Positions 8,640 through 17,593 of a DNA stretch of 53,901 bases are shown here, in pieces. Each line of letters starts with the position of its first letter. Positions within the stretch are counted from its first letter, which is position 1. The notes under the pieces are model-generated. The model had not been told where the DNA came from. It worked only from the letters and a program-made list of their open reading frames with translations, and made no database searches. The stretch comes from Nesterenkonia sp. PF2B19. Lineage in GTDB: Bacteria; Actinomycetota; Actinomycetes; Actinomycetales; Micrococcaceae. The stretch is taken from assembly GCF_001758425.2 (NCBI RefSeq), contig NZ_MDSS02000019.1, positions 1 to 53,901 on the forward strand, given 5' to 3'. The translations under genes and the position numbers were made by a program.

Positions 8640-9867
8640 CTACGGCGCCACCCCGGCCGCGGCGGGGCTGAACCCCCGGCGGACGTTCTCGCAGCATTCA
8701 GGGCGGCAGACGTCGTACCAGGCCCGAGATCGGTGACATGCGGTCGGTCCGCGGCCGGGACAGCGTGGATGCGTTCCTCGAGCAGGTCCACCAGGCTGGC
8801 CACGAAGGCTCCATGCACCCCCGGGGTAGGAGTGCGCACAGCACGAAGACCGGCCTGCTCGGCGGCTCCATAGCTTCCTCGTCCAGGTCCCATAGGACCT
8901 CCATGTGGTCGCTGAGGAAGCCCAGCGGGACCACGATGACGGCCTGCACGCCCTCCCCCGGAAGCTCGGCGATCCGGTCGCAGACATCCGGCTCCAGCCA
9001 CGGCTGCGAGGGCGGGCCGGAGCGCGACTGGTACACCAGCTCCCAGGCGGTGGTCTCCTCCGCGGCTCCCTCCTCGCGCAGCTGCTCCATGATCTGCCGG
9101 CCCACGGCACGGTGCTGGGCGGCGTAGGCGCCGCCGTCTCCCAGCCCCAGCTCGCGGGGTCCGGAGCGCTCCGCGTCGGCGGTGGGGATGGAGTGGGTGG
9201 CGAACAGCACCCGGACCTGCCCGCCGGTGAGACCTTCGGCGGCGAAGCCACGGACGGCCTCGGCCACGCCCTCGGCGAAGGGCTGGACGAAGCCGGGCAC
9301 GTCGAAGAACTGCCGCACCTTGTCGATGCGCACGACGCCGGCCAAGCCCGTCTCCAGCACGGCACGGGCGAAGTCCTCCCGGTACTGGCGGCAGGAGGAG
9401 TAGGAGCTGTAGGCACTGGTGGCCACCGCCAACAGACGGGTGTGGCCGGCCTCGGCGGCCTGGGTCACCGTGTCCTCCAGGTACGGCGCCCAGTTGCGGT
9501 TTCCCCAGTAGACGGGCAGCGGCAGGCCGCGAGCACGCATCTCCTCCTCGATGGCCTGGCGCAGCTGGCGGTTGTGCTCATTGATGGGGCTCACCCCGCC
9601 GAAATGCCGGTAGTGCGTGGCCACCTCCTCCAGCCGCTCATCCGGGATGCCCCGTCCGCGGGTCACGTTGCGCAGGAACGGGATGACGTCCTCCTGGCCT
9701 TCTGGGCCGCCGAATCCGGCGAGCAGGACGGCGTCGTAGTCCTGGGCGGCGGTCACATGCGGTGCCCCGTCCGCCGAGGCGTCGGTGGCGAAGGGGACCT
9801 CCCCGGGACGGATCGCGGCAGACGAGGTCTCCACCGGCTGCGGGGACTTCGCGGGCGTGTCAGACAT
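8640..9867 (-). CDS. hemH: Ferrochelatase (coproporphyrin-type, CpfC/HemH), frameshifted twice in this sequence
   Basis: Inserts Fe2+ into a porphyrin; in actinobacteria the substrate is normally coproporphyrin III. Visible motifs are LLAGFGGPEGQEDVIPFLRNV at the start, the HFGGVSPIN loop, SAYSSYSSCRQY and VPLGFLSDHMEVLWDLDEEA. The C-terminus CRPECCE, with the Cys of SCRQY, fits the [2Fe-2S] cluster of actinobacterial ferrochelatases. The frame breaks twice as single-base deletions, between 8865/8866 and between 8720/8721. Restoring them gives METAEQAGLRAVRTPTPG and DLGPWYDVCRPECCE. The ATG at 9867 has AAGGAG seven bases upstream. Reconstructed length is about 409 residues, including a non-conserved N-terminal extension of about 40. 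An essential gene with two shifts points to sequence error. Confidence 0.9.
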
Positions 9868-9937
9868 GATGATGCTCCTTCTCTCGGATGTCTCAGACGT
9901 CTCAGGACGTGTCATGCTGATGGAGTAGATGTGGCGG

Positions 9938-10786
9938 TCATGTGGCCTGGATGAGCAGGATGGTCAGTGCGGCTCCGACGGCATAGTTCAGCCGGAGGAA
10001 ATGCCGCCACCCCCGATGCGCCTGGGCAGCCTCGGCGTCGCCGATCGACCGGTAGGGCAGGGCCAGGGCGATGTAGGGCAGCACCAGCAGCCCGGCGAGC
10101 GCCCCGGGCCATCCCGTCCCGATGACGATCACTCCGGCGGCGGCCCAGAGCGCCAGGGCGAACCTGACCGTCCGACGGGCGCCGAAGACCGTACCGATCG
10201 AACTGATGCCCGCGGCCCGGTCCGGCCCGATGTCCTGGACCGCACCGAAGGCGTGGCTGGCCATCCCCCAGAGCAGGAAGGCCCCCAGAGCGCACACCAC
10301 CACGGCGTCGATGTCCGCACCGGCCAGCGCAAGCCCGTAGGCGGCTGGCGTGACGAAGTGCAGGCTGGAGGTCAGCGAGTCGAGCACCGGGACCTCTTTG
10401 GTGCGCAGCGGCGGAGCCGAGTACGCCACCAGCGCCACCAGACTCACGCCCAGCACCATCCAGGAGCTGGGGCCGCCCAGGATCACCAGCACGACGACGA
10501 ACGGCAGCACCAGTGCCGCACTGATCACCAGCAGGGGCCGATGGCGGCGGACGTCCAGCAGGGCCCCCTCCGCTCCGCCCTTGCGCGGATTGGCCAGATC
10601 TGAGGCGTGGTCGTAGACGTCGTTGATGCCGTAGAGCGCGAGGTTGTACGGGACCAGGAAGAACACCGTGCCGATGATCAGCGCGGGATCGAGGCCTCCG
10701 CCGGCGAGCAGCCACGCCGCGGCGAAGGGGTATGCCGTGTTGATCCAGCTCAGCGGGCGGGAGGCGCGCAGCAGGTCGGCTGTCAT
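9938..10786 (-). CDS. crtEb: Lycopene elongase (UbiA-type prenyltransferase CrtEb)
   Basis: A 282-residue membrane prenyltransferase. The Asp-rich motif YGINDVYDHASD marks the UbiA superfamily, and a second polar motif lies at VQDIGPDRAAGI. About eight helices follow. In Corynebacterium and relatives CrtEb adds two C5 prenyl units to lycopene to form the C50 flavuxanthin skeleton in the membrane. The ATG overlaps the crtYf stop as ATGA, so it is the last gene of the carotenoid operon. hemH lies 70 bases downstream on the same strand. Order and similarity support C50-carotenoid synthesis. Confidence 0.9.
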   Translation of the reverse strand: MTADLLRASRPLSWINTAYPFAAAWLLAGGGLDPALIIGTVFFLVPYNLALYGINDVYDHASDLANPRKGGAEGALLDVRRHRPLLVISAALVLPFVVVLVILGGPSSWMVLGVSLVALVAYSAPPLRTKEVPVLDSLTSSLHFVTPAAYGLALAGADIDAVVVCALGAFLLWGMASHAFGAVQDIGPDRAAGISSIGTVFGARRTVRFALALWAAAGVIVIGTGWPGALAGLLVLPYIALALPYRSIGDAEAAQAHRGWRHFLRLNYAVGAALTILLIQAT

Positions 10787-11136
10787 GCGGCCTCCCTCTG
10801 GGTACGGCGCGGCCCCAGCAGGGTCCAGAGCGCAGGCAGCAGGATCACGGCGGCCACCGGATAGGCGAAGTCTTCGATCGGCGCCAGCCCGAGGCGCAGT
10901 CCAGAGATGCTCTCCTCCGCATAGCTGAACAGCCCGACAGCGATCATGAGGTTGTCGAAGACCGCCGTCAGCAGCACCAGCACGAGTCCGCCGAGCGCGG
11001 CCGCCGGCATGAGCCGACCCGTGCCGTCGGCCGCAGGGCGCCCCCGCCGGGACCGCACTCCGGCGGCCGCTGACGCAACCGCGACGGCGACCCCCAGGAA
11101 CACCAGGCACAGCAGAAGATACGTCCACTCGGTCAT
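10783..11136 (-). CDS. crtYf: C50 carotenoid cyclase subunit CrtYf
   Basis: A 117-residue protein with three hydrophobic helices and the conserved stretches LTAVFDNLMIAVGLF and GLAPIEDFAYP, which match the second small subunit of heterodimeric C50 carotenoid cyclases (CrtYf/CrtYh type). With CrtYe it cyclises both ends of flavuxanthin. Whether epsilon, beta or gamma rings form (decaprenoxanthin, C.p. 450 or sarcinaxanthin) cannot be read from the sequence. The ATG overlaps the crtYe stop as ATGA and the stop overlaps the crtEb ATG. Confidence 0.88.
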   Translation of the reverse strand: MTEWTYLLLCLVFLGVAVAVASAAAGVRSRRGRPAADGTGRLMPAAALGGLVLVLLTAVFDNLMIAVGLFSYAEESISGLRLGLAPIEDFAYPVAAVILLPALWTLLGPRRTQREAA

Positions 11137-11471
11137 GCGCGCCCCCTCCCGGTCAGCAGCTGCTGAGACCCCAGGGTGACCACCATGGCCAGGTGGCACA
11201 GGAACAGCAGAAAGATGAGCTCCTCCAGTGGCAGCTCGGGAGCCAGCATGACGCCGGTCATGAAGGGGGCGGGCCCGTGGAGGAACACGCCCAGGGCGAT
11301 CCCGGCCAGGTCCCAGGCCAGGAAGAACACCGTTCCGAGAGCCAGCACGGCTCCGGCCCGCAGGGGGCTCCGAAAGAGGAAGAGCCTGAAGCGGGCATCC
11401 ACCAGGAGTATGCAGCCCCAGGAGACCAGCAGAGCGATCAGGTAGGCCATGCTCATCAGCGTCTCAGGCAT
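11133..11471 (-). CDS. crtYe: C50 carotenoid cyclase subunit CrtYe
   Basis: A 112-residue protein with three helices. It carries LLVDARFRLFLF, FFLAWDLAGIALGVF and APELPLEELIFLLFLCHL, typical of the first subunit of the heterodimeric cyclases. The start ATG at 11471 overlaps the true end of crtI by eight bases. Gene order crtI-crtYe-crtYf-crtEb is that of Corynebacterium glutamicum rather than the crtE2-crtYg-crtYh order of Micrococcus luteus, which mildly favours decaprenoxanthin. Confidence 0.88.
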   Translation of the reverse strand: MPETLMSMAYLIALLVSWGCILLVDARFRLFLFRSPLRAGAVLALGTVFFLAWDLAGIALGVFLHGPAPFMTGVMLAPELPLEELIFLLFLCHLAMVVTLGSQQLLTGRGRA

Positions 11472-13043
11472 GGACACCCCCGGTGAGCGCCTCCGGGCGA
11501 GCCGGGCGCCCACCCCGCAGGGAGCTGCGCACGAGCTCAGCGCTGATCAGGCACATCGGCACGCCGATGCCAGGCATGGTCGTCGCTCCTCCGTAGAAGA
11601 GGCCCTTCAACCTCCGAGAGCGGACGGGCCCCGGAGGAAGGCGCTCTGCCGCAGCGTGTGGGCGGGACCCAGCGCTCCGCCGCGCCAGGCTCCGAAGTCG
11701 CGCACGAAGTCCGCCGGTCCGATGGAGCGTCGCACCACGATGCGGGAGGCGAGGTCGTCGATTCCGGCCCAGTCCGCGATCTGCCGGATGGACTCATCGA
11801 CCATCTGCTCCACGGGAAGGTCTCCGGCACCGTCGACGCCTCCGGCGCCCAGGGCCGGGTCTGCCCGCGTGGGCACCAGCACGAAGAGGTTCTCGTGGCC
11901 GGGCGGAGCGACGTCGTCGGTGGCGCTGGGGCGGCACACGTAGAGCGAACGCGGCGGCCCTCCCGCCGGTCGTGCACCGGAGATCTCGTCGAACCCCTTC
12001 TGCCAGTCCCGGGTGAAGAACAACGAGTGATGGGCCAGCTCGGGCAGGGCGCCCCGCACACCGAGCAGGGCCAGCACCGCTCCCGGCCCCGGATCCCGGT
12101 GTCGCCAGGACCTGGCCGACCGGGTGCGGTGCTCCGGAGGCAGCAGGGCGGTCTCGGTGTGATGCATGTCGGCCGTGGAGACCACGACGTCCGCGGGGAG
12201 GAATTCATGCCGCCCGTCGGATCGGCCGATGTGGACTCCCGTGACACGCCCCCGGGAGGCCGTGATGCGCCGCGCCCGGCAACCGGTCCGCAGCCGGGCC
12301 CCCTCGCCCTCGGCGAGACTCGCCACCGCTCGCACCACCGCGCTGAACCCGCCACGGGGGTGCAGCACCTGCTGGTTGATGTCGAGATGGCTCATCAGGT
12401 GGTAGAGGCTCGGTGCGGAGCGCGGCGAGGTTCCGAGGAACACCGCGGGGTAGCCCAGGATCTGTCGCACCCGGAGGTCGTCGGTATGACGGGCGATGAA
12501 CGACTCGAGCGGCTCGGTGAGCATCCGCAGCAGAGTCGGCAGCCGGCCGAGCAACGCCGGGTCCAGGAAGTCTGAGGGACGCTGGTAGCTGGAGTAGAGC
12601 AGGCGCTCCGTGGCCAGGTGACTGGTCCGTGCGGCCGAGCTCAGGTACTCGGGCAGACGTCCAGGAGTCGTTTCCAAGGCCTGCAGCGCCTGCAGCGAGT
12701 CATCGGCCGGCAGGTCGAAGGGATTCGGGTCGTCCTCGAAGAAGACCCTGTACGCGGGGTCCAACGGGAGCAGTTCGAGCTGCTCCGCGGTGGAGGTCCC
12801 CAGCTGCGCGAAGAATCGGTCGAAGATCTCGGGCATCAGAAACCACGAGGGGCCGGTCTCGAAGCGGAAGCCCTCGTGATGCCATTGCCCGGCTCGTCCT
12901 CCGAGCTCGGCATGCGCCTCGACCAGCGTCACGTCCAGACCGTCGCGCGCCACCAGGGCTGCGGTGGCCAGACCGGCGAATCCTCCGCCGATGACGACGG
13001 CGGTGCGCGTCCGCGAACCCCGCTGGCCGCGGGCCGGGCTCAC
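11464..13043 (-). CDS. crtI: Phytoene desaturase CrtI, frameshifted once in this sequence
   Basis: FAD-dependent desaturase converting phytoene to lycopene. The N-terminal dinucleotide-binding site AVVIGGGFAGLATAALVARDG is followed by ELGGRAGQW and FETGPSWFLMP. As sequenced, the frame stops at 11607 after FLRGPSALGG. One base missing between 11615 and 11616 restores RRLKGLFYGGATTMPGIGVPMCLISAELV, the family's conserved C-terminal FAD motif, and ends at 11464. The repaired product is about 526 residues, the usual length. The GTG start overlaps the crtB stop as GTGA. The truncated protein would lack the C-terminal FAD-contact motif, so the deletion is probably a sequence error. Confidence 0.92.
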
Positions 13044-13933
13044 CTGCGTCCTCCCCGCACCACCGGGAGCAGGGCCTGCAGAAGCAGCTGCATCCTGACT
13101 CGCCGCGGCACGGAGACCCGCCGCCGCTGCAGCTCAGCCACGGATGTGTGCCGAAGCCGGGCGGAGACCTCTTCGAAGAGCCGCGTGGCAAGATCGGTGG
13201 CACGACGCGCCCCTGGGGGCAGCAGGGGGATCGCGCGACGGGCCGCCCCGAGGTCGGCCTCGATGTCTGCCAGGATCTCGATCTTGCGGGCCTCGCTGAG
13301 CTCACCCGGCACGGCGCCGGGGAAGTAGGCCCTGCCGAGCTGTTCGGCGTCCTCGTGCAGATCTCGGAGGAAGTTGATCTTCTGGAAGGCGGCACCCAGC
13401 CGGGCCGCACCTGTCTCAAGCTGGGCCATCTGATCCGTGGTCGGGGCGGTGTCCTGCAGGAAGACCCGCAGGCACATGAGGCCGACCGCTTCCGCCGAGC
13501 CGTGGACATAGCGCCGGTACTGCTCCTCGCTGAGCGAGTGGACCGGCTCCAGGTCGCGGCGCATGGACCGGAAGAAGGCCTGCACCAGGGCCTTCTCGAC
13601 GTCGGCTGCACGGGCCGCGGAGGCGAAGGCGTGCACGATGAGGTTGCTGCTGAAGCCGGTGCCCATGGCGGAGATCGTCTCGGTTTCCAGGGTGTCGAGC
13701 ACCTCGCGTCTGCTGTCGGCGTCGAGCCCGGCTTCTTCGGCGGTGCCGTCGACGATCTCATCGGCCACGCGGACCAGCGAGTAGATGCTGCGGATGGCGG
13801 CACGGGTGCCGGGCGGCAACAGTCGTGTCGCAGTGCCGAAGGACGTGGAGTACTCGTCGATGACACGCGAGGCCGCGCTCTGCGCCGCCTGCGTGTACAG
13901 GGTCAGTCCGCTCAGCCCGGAGTCTGCGCTCAT
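13040..13933 (-). CDS. crtB: Phytoene synthase CrtB
   Basis: A 297-residue squalene/phytoene synthase that condenses two geranylgeranyl diphosphates into phytoene. The first Asp-rich motif is VRVADEIVDGT, corresponding to DELVD in the family, and the second is FLRDLHEDAEQLGRAYFP. SFGTATRLLP near the N-terminus is also typical. The ATG at 13933 overlaps the idi stop; the open frame further upstream is a shadow of idi. No crtE (GGPP synthase) gene lies in the operon, so the precursor must be made from a gene elsewhere. Confidence 0.93.
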   Translation of the reverse strand: MSADSGLSGLTLYTQAAQSAASRVIDEYSTSFGTATRLLPPGTRAAIRSIYSLVRVADEIVDGTAEEAGLDADSRREVLDTLETETISAMGTGFSSNLIVHAFASAARAADVEKALVQAFFRSMRRDLEPVHSLSEEQYRRYVHGSAEAVGLMCLRVFLQDTAPTTDQMAQLETGAARLGAAFQKINFLRDLHEDAEQLGRAYFPGAVPGELSEARKIEILADIEADLGAARRAIPLLPPGARRATDLATRLFEEVSARLRHTSVAELQRRRVSVPRRVRMQLLLQALLPVVRGGRR

Positions 13934-14499
13934 GGAGAGCCCTCTGGGGTGTGCGGGGACTCGCCAGCTCCCCCATAGAGCGCCATCGCAGGCACCTGCA
14001 GGACCAACCACGGGCTGAAGGCCCACGGCGCGGCGTCGACGGCGGCGCGCAGCCGATCGGTGGAGGTCCATCTCCAGTCGAGGACCTCGTCCGGATTCGG
14101 CACCGGGTCTCCGTCCAGGGCGGCTGTGACGACGGGGCAGATCTCGTGCTCCACCACACCGGAGGCGTCCACGGCACGATAGGAGAAGTCGGGCAGCACC
14201 GGCGTCACGTCCGTCACCTCGATGGTCAGCTCGTGACGGGCGTGGCGCACCACGGCCTCCTCCAGGCTCTCCCCCGGGGCGGGGTGGCCGCAGAAGGAGT
14301 TGGTCCACACTCCGGGCCAGGTACGTTTGGTCAGCGACCGTCGTGTGACCAGCACCTGACCGAGAGGATTCGTGAGATGGCAGGAGAAGCCCCTGTGCAG
14401 CGGCGTGTGCGCCGTATGCACTGCGCTCTTCAGAGCCGTGCCCAGGGGCCGCCCGTCAGGCGCGACGAGCACGACGTGCTCCGATAGACGGTCATCCAT
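13930..14499 (-). CDS. idi: Isopentenyl-diphosphate delta-isomerase (type I)
   Basis: A 189-residue Nudix-fold isomerase interconverting IPP and DMAPP. Catalytic motifs are visible: the Cys in WTNSFCGHPAPGE and the Glu in VVEHEICPV. LTKRTWPGVW is also a family hallmark. The start is the ATG at 14499 with GGGGTGG a few bases upstream; an in-frame TTG four codons earlier is less likely. It is the first gene of the carotenoid operon, its stop overlapping the crtB ATG, and its promoter faces a divergent MarR gene across a nested palindrome. Confidence 0.94.
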   Translation of the reverse strand: MDDRLSEHVVLVAPDGRPLGTALKSAVHTAHTPLHRGFSCHLTNPLGQVLVTRRSLTKRTWPGVWTNSFCGHPAPGESLEEAVVRHARHELTIEVTDVTPVLPDFSYRAVDASGVVEHEICPVVTAALDGDPVPNPDEVLDWRWTSTDRLRAAVDAAPWAFSPWLVLQVPAMALYGGAGESPHTPEGSP

Positions 14500-14516
14500 A
14501 CGCCACCCCAATCATC

Positions 14517-14543
14517 TAGCCTGGTTAGTATCTAACTTGGCTA
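14517..14543. promoter_or_regulatory. Nested palindromic operator between idi operon and marR
   Basis: Perfectly symmetric double dyad centred on 14530. Inner arms GTTAG (14524-14528) and CTAAC (14532-14536) are separated by TAT. Outer arms TAGCC (14517-14521) and GGCTA (14539-14543) are each spaced two bases from the inner ones. It fills most of the 64-base gap between two divergent starts and overlaps AT-rich -10-like sequence on both strands. The size fits a MarR dimer site, so autoregulation and control of the carotenoid operon are inferred. Confidence 0.75.
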
Positions 14544-14563
14544 ATAATAACCGAGGTATCTCC

Positions 14564-15121
14564 ATGATGCACACCGCCGACCCCGCCGACCACCCCAAGG
14601 ACCCCTCCATGATCGACCCCCGCGTGATGGACCCCGCGGGGGAGATCGTGCCCCACGCGCACGTCGACGAGGAGGAGATGGATCAGATCGTCGCGGTGCT
14701 GGACGCGATGCGCCGCTGGCGCACGGTGGAACGCAGGATGAGCGAAGCCTCGCGGAAGTACATGAAGCTCGGGGAGACCGACATGCGGGCCCTGCGCTAC
14801 CTCATCGCCGCCCAACGGCACGACCGGCTCGCCACGCCGAGCGACCTCGCCCGCCACCTGGGCGTCTCCACGGCGTCGGTGACGAAGATGCTGGACCGCC
14901 TGGCCGCTCACGATCACATCCGCCGCCTGCCCCACCCGGAGGATCGGCGCAGCACCGCCATCGCGGTCACCGAGCAGACGCAGCGCGTCGCCCGCGAATC
15001 TGTCGGACGCAGCCATGCCGGGCGGTTCCACGCTGCGGCGGCGCTCTCCCCTGACGAGCGAGAGGTCGTGATCAGGTTTCTCGACGCTCTGTGCGCGACC
15101 GAGCCTCCGCCTCAGCAGTGA
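14564..15121 (+). CDS. MarR family transcriptional regulator (CrtR-like)
   Basis: A 185-residue protein with a winged helix-turn-helix: LATPSDLARHLGVSTASVTKMLDRLAAHDHI is the recognition region and LPHPEDRRSTAIAVTEQ the wing. In Corynebacterium glutamicum a divergently encoded MarR protein, CrtR, represses the crt operon and is released by prenyl diphosphates. The same divergent arrangement here suggests the same job. The ATG at 14564 has GAGGT upstream; a second ATG follows directly. The last 50 bases overlap the 3' end of the convergent SDR gene. Confidence 0.85.
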   Translation: MMHTADPADHPKDPSMIDPRVMDPAGEIVPHAHVDEEEMDQIVAVLDAMRRWRTVERRMSEASRKYMKLGETDMRALRYLIAAQRHDRLATPSDLARHLGVSTASVTKMLDRLAAHDHIRRLPHPEDRRSTAIAVTEQTQRVARESVGRSHAGRFHAAAALSPDEREVVIRFLDALCATEPPPQQ

Positions 15122-16553
15122 GCCGCGCCGCCATGGTCCGGAAGATCACCGCATGGAAGGGTGTCAGCGCCAGCCAGTAGAGGCGTCCGGCCAGTCCGGA
15201 GGGGAAGAAGATCGCGCGCTGCGTGTACCGGGATCCGCCGTCGCCGTCTGCGTCGACGGCGAACTCCAGCCACGCCTGGCCGGGGACCTTCATCTCCGCA
15301 CGCAGGCGCAGCAGACTCCCCGGATCCAGCCGCTCCACCCGCCACCAGTCGACCACGTCGCCGAGCTGCAGAGTCTCCCTGCTGCGACGCCCTCGGCCCA
15401 GCCCCACGCCCCCGATGAGCTTGTCGGCAATGCCGCGCAGGCGCCACGCCTTCGACAACGAGAAGTACCCCTTCTCGCCGCCTATCCCCTGCACCACGGC
15501 GAAGACCTTCTGTGGTGAGGCTGTGGTGCGGACCGCCCGTTCATCACGCAGCACGGTGCGACCTGACCACTCCGGGTCCGACGGCAGCGGCTCGGACGGC
15601 GCCTCCAACGGATGTGCGGCCGCCCACGTGGTCTCCACCCGGTCGGCGGTCATCTTCTCCAGCGCGAGGTCCACGGCGACCCGATACCGGGTGAGCCCGG
15701 CCTCCGGGGGTGGGATGAGCTCGTCGATCCCCCGCTCCTGGACCACGCAGTCGTGCTGGAGCGACTGCACCAATGGGATCGCCAGGGACCGTGGGATGGG
15801 TGTGACGAGGTTGACCCACTGCGCCGCCAACCAGGGGGTCAGCACCGGCAGCGGCAGCACGGTGGGCTCACGCAGCCCGGCGGCGCGAGCGTAGGTCTTC
15901 ATCAGCTCGGCGTAGGTGTGCACATCGGGACCACCGATGTCACACCGTCGGCTGGCCGACAGCTCGACGTCTGCGGCACAGGTCAGATAGTGCAGCGCGT
16001 CACGGACCGCGATGGGCTGGATCCGGTTCATCACCCAGCGAGGCGAAGGCATCACGGGCAGCACGTCGGTCAGGTGCCGGATCATCTCGAAGCTGGCCGA
16101 GCCGGAACCGATGACGAGCCCCGCCTGCAGCGTGAGGGTCGGGACTCCGCTGGCTTCCAGGATCTCGCCGACCTCGACCCGAGACCGCAGGTGGGGACTG
16201 AGCTCACCGTCCGGGTGCAGGCCCGAGAGGTAGACCACCAGCCGGACGCGCGCCAGCGCTGCGGCCTCCCCCACGGATTCGGCGCACCGCTTGTCCGTGG
16301 CGGCGAAGTCCTTTCCGCCGGTCATGGAGTGGACCAAGAAGTAGACCACCTCAGCATCGGCACACAGCCTCCGGGCCGCCTCCGCCTCGGAGAGATCGCC
16401 CTGGACGACCTCCACCTCGTCACGCCAGGGCACGTCCCTCAAGGATTCCGCTCGACGGGTGAGCACCCGCACCGTATGACCGGCCGCGAGCAGCTGGGGC
16501 ACAACTCGACCACCGATGTATCCGGTCGCTCCTGTGACAGCGATCAGTGCCAT
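15072..16553 (-). CDS. SDR-family NAD(P)-binding protein with C-terminal DUF2867 domain
   Basis: A 493-residue two-part protein. Residues 1-300 form an atypical short-chain dehydrogenase/NmrA-like Rossmann domain starting ALIAVTGATGYIGGRVVPQLL (GATGYIGG is the nucleotide loop) with VVYLSGLHPDG in the active-site position. Residues from about 330 form a DUF2867/SRPBCC-like domain (GRGRRSRETLQLGDVVDWWRVE, AWLEFAV). The fusion is widespread in actinobacteria and its substrate is unknown. Of two close ATGs, the one at 16553 has GGAGGAG at a better distance than 16559. It ends inside the convergent marR gene. Confidence 0.87.
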   Translation of the reverse strand: MALIAVTGATGYIGGRVVPQLLAAGHTVRVLTRRAESLRDVPWRDEVEVVQGDLSEAEAARRLCADAEVVYFLVHSMTGGKDFAATDKRCAESVGEAAALARVRLVVYLSGLHPDGELSPHLRSRVEVGEILEASGVPTLTLQAGLVIGSGSASFEMIRHLTDVLPVMPSPRWVMNRIQPIAVRDALHYLTCAADVELSASRRCDIGGPDVHTYAELMKTYARAAGLREPTVLPLPVLTPWLAAQWVNLVTPIPRSLAIPLVQSLQHDCVVQERGIDELIPPPEAGLTRYRVAVDLALEKMTADRVETTWAAAHPLEAPSEPLPSDPEWSGRTVLRDERAVRTTASPQKVFAVVQGIGGEKGYFSLSKAWRLRGIADKLIGGVGLGRGRRSRETLQLGDVVDWWRVERLDPGSLLRLRAEMKVPGQAWLEFAVDADGDGGSRYTQRAIFFPSGLAGRLYWLALTPFHAVIFRTMAARLTAEAEARSRTERRET

Positions 16554-16666
16554 GGACATCCTCCTCCGGTCTCTGAGCAGGTGATGGCTCACGGTAGCAC
16601 TGGCCTCAGCCGCAGCTCGCCGGCCCAGCCGTTGCCGGCTCGACGTCGACGGCCTATCGTCGTCAC

Positions 16667-17593
16667 GTGATGACTCCTGCACCCAGCCTCGCACCGCGCT
16701 TCCGTGACGCCACGCGGGAGGACCTGCCCCGCATCGTCGAGCTGATCCGGGACGACGCCGTCGCCGCCGAGCGCACGGGCACGTACTCTCCGGCGCATGA
16801 GCGGGGCTTCGACGCCGTCGTCGCCAGTGAGAACGATGAGCTGATCGTCGCGGAGCTCGACGGCGAGGTCATCGGCGTCATGCAGCTGACGTTCATCCCG
16901 GGTATCGCCCGCCAGGGTGTGACCCGGCTGCATGTCGAGGCGGTCCGAGTGGATCGGCGCCTCCGCGGCCAGGGCATCGGGGAGAAGATGATGCGCCACG
17001 CTGAGGATCGCGGCCTCGCCCGGGGCTGCGGACTGGCCCAGCTGACCTCCGACGTCGTGCGGCAGGACGCGCACCGCTTCTATGAGCGCCTGGGATACGC
17101 CCCCTCCCACGTGGGGTTCAAGAAGCACCTCTCCCCGGTCGAGCTCCATGAGGTCACGGTGGACGACCCGCTGGCTCGGCAGGCCCAGCAGGCCTATGTG
17201 ACAGAGCTGCACGAGCGGTTCGGCTTCACCCCCGGCCCTCTGGACGTCCCGGAGCCGGGTTCGCGATATCTGGTGGCGGTGTGCGAGGACCGGCCGGTGG
17301 CCTACGGCGGCATCCGTCCCGCCGTCGGCCGTGCCGGGGCGATCATCGACGGCGCCGCGGAGATCAAGCGCCTCTGGGTTGATCCACAGCGGCGCGGCGC
17401 CGGCCTCGCCTCCCGGCTGGTCCGGCGGCTCGAGGAGCTGGCCCGAACCGCCGGGCACCGCAGGGTGCTGCTGGACACTCACAGCGCGCTCAGCGAGGCG
17501 ATCGCCTTCTACGAGCACGCCGGATACCGGCGGGTCGACCCCTACAACGACAGCGCCTCCGCCGAGCTGTACTTCGCCAAGGACCTCAGCTGA
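16667..17593 (+). CDS. Tandem GNAT-fold N-acetyltransferase
   Basis: A 308-residue protein with two GNAT domains. The first (about 10-160) has the acetyl-CoA motif RRLRGQGIGEKMM and the segment FYERLGYAPSHVGFKKHL. The second (about 165-308) has RRGAGLASRLVRRLEEL and AIAFYEHAGYRRV. The first half resembles small-molecule acetyltransferases that act on amines or antibiotics; the acceptor is unknown. The GTG at 16667 is followed directly by an ATG that could equally be the start. It overlaps the convergent hydrolase by eight bases. Confidence 0.87.
   Translation: MMTPAPSLAPRFRDATREDLPRIVELIRDDAVAAERTGTYSPAHERGFDAVVASENDELIVAELDGEVIGVMQLTFIPGIARQGVTRLHVEAVRVDRRLRGQGIGEKMMRHAEDRGLARGCGLAQLTSDVVRQDAHRFYERLGYAPSHVGFKKHLSPVELHEVTVDDPLARQAQQAYVTELHERFGFTPGPLDVPEPGSRYLVAVCEDRPVAYGGIRPAVGRAGAIIDGAAEIKRLWVDPQRRGAGLASRLVRRLEELARTAGHRRVLLDTHSALSEAIAFYEHAGYRRVDPYNDSASAELYFAKDLS

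Noticed and set aside
7262-9001. A single 579-residue minus-strand gene
   Set aside because: The frame joins an unrelated membrane protein, intergenic sequence and part of hemH only because no stop interrupts it. The real start at 8104 and the hemH frame explain the conserved parts.
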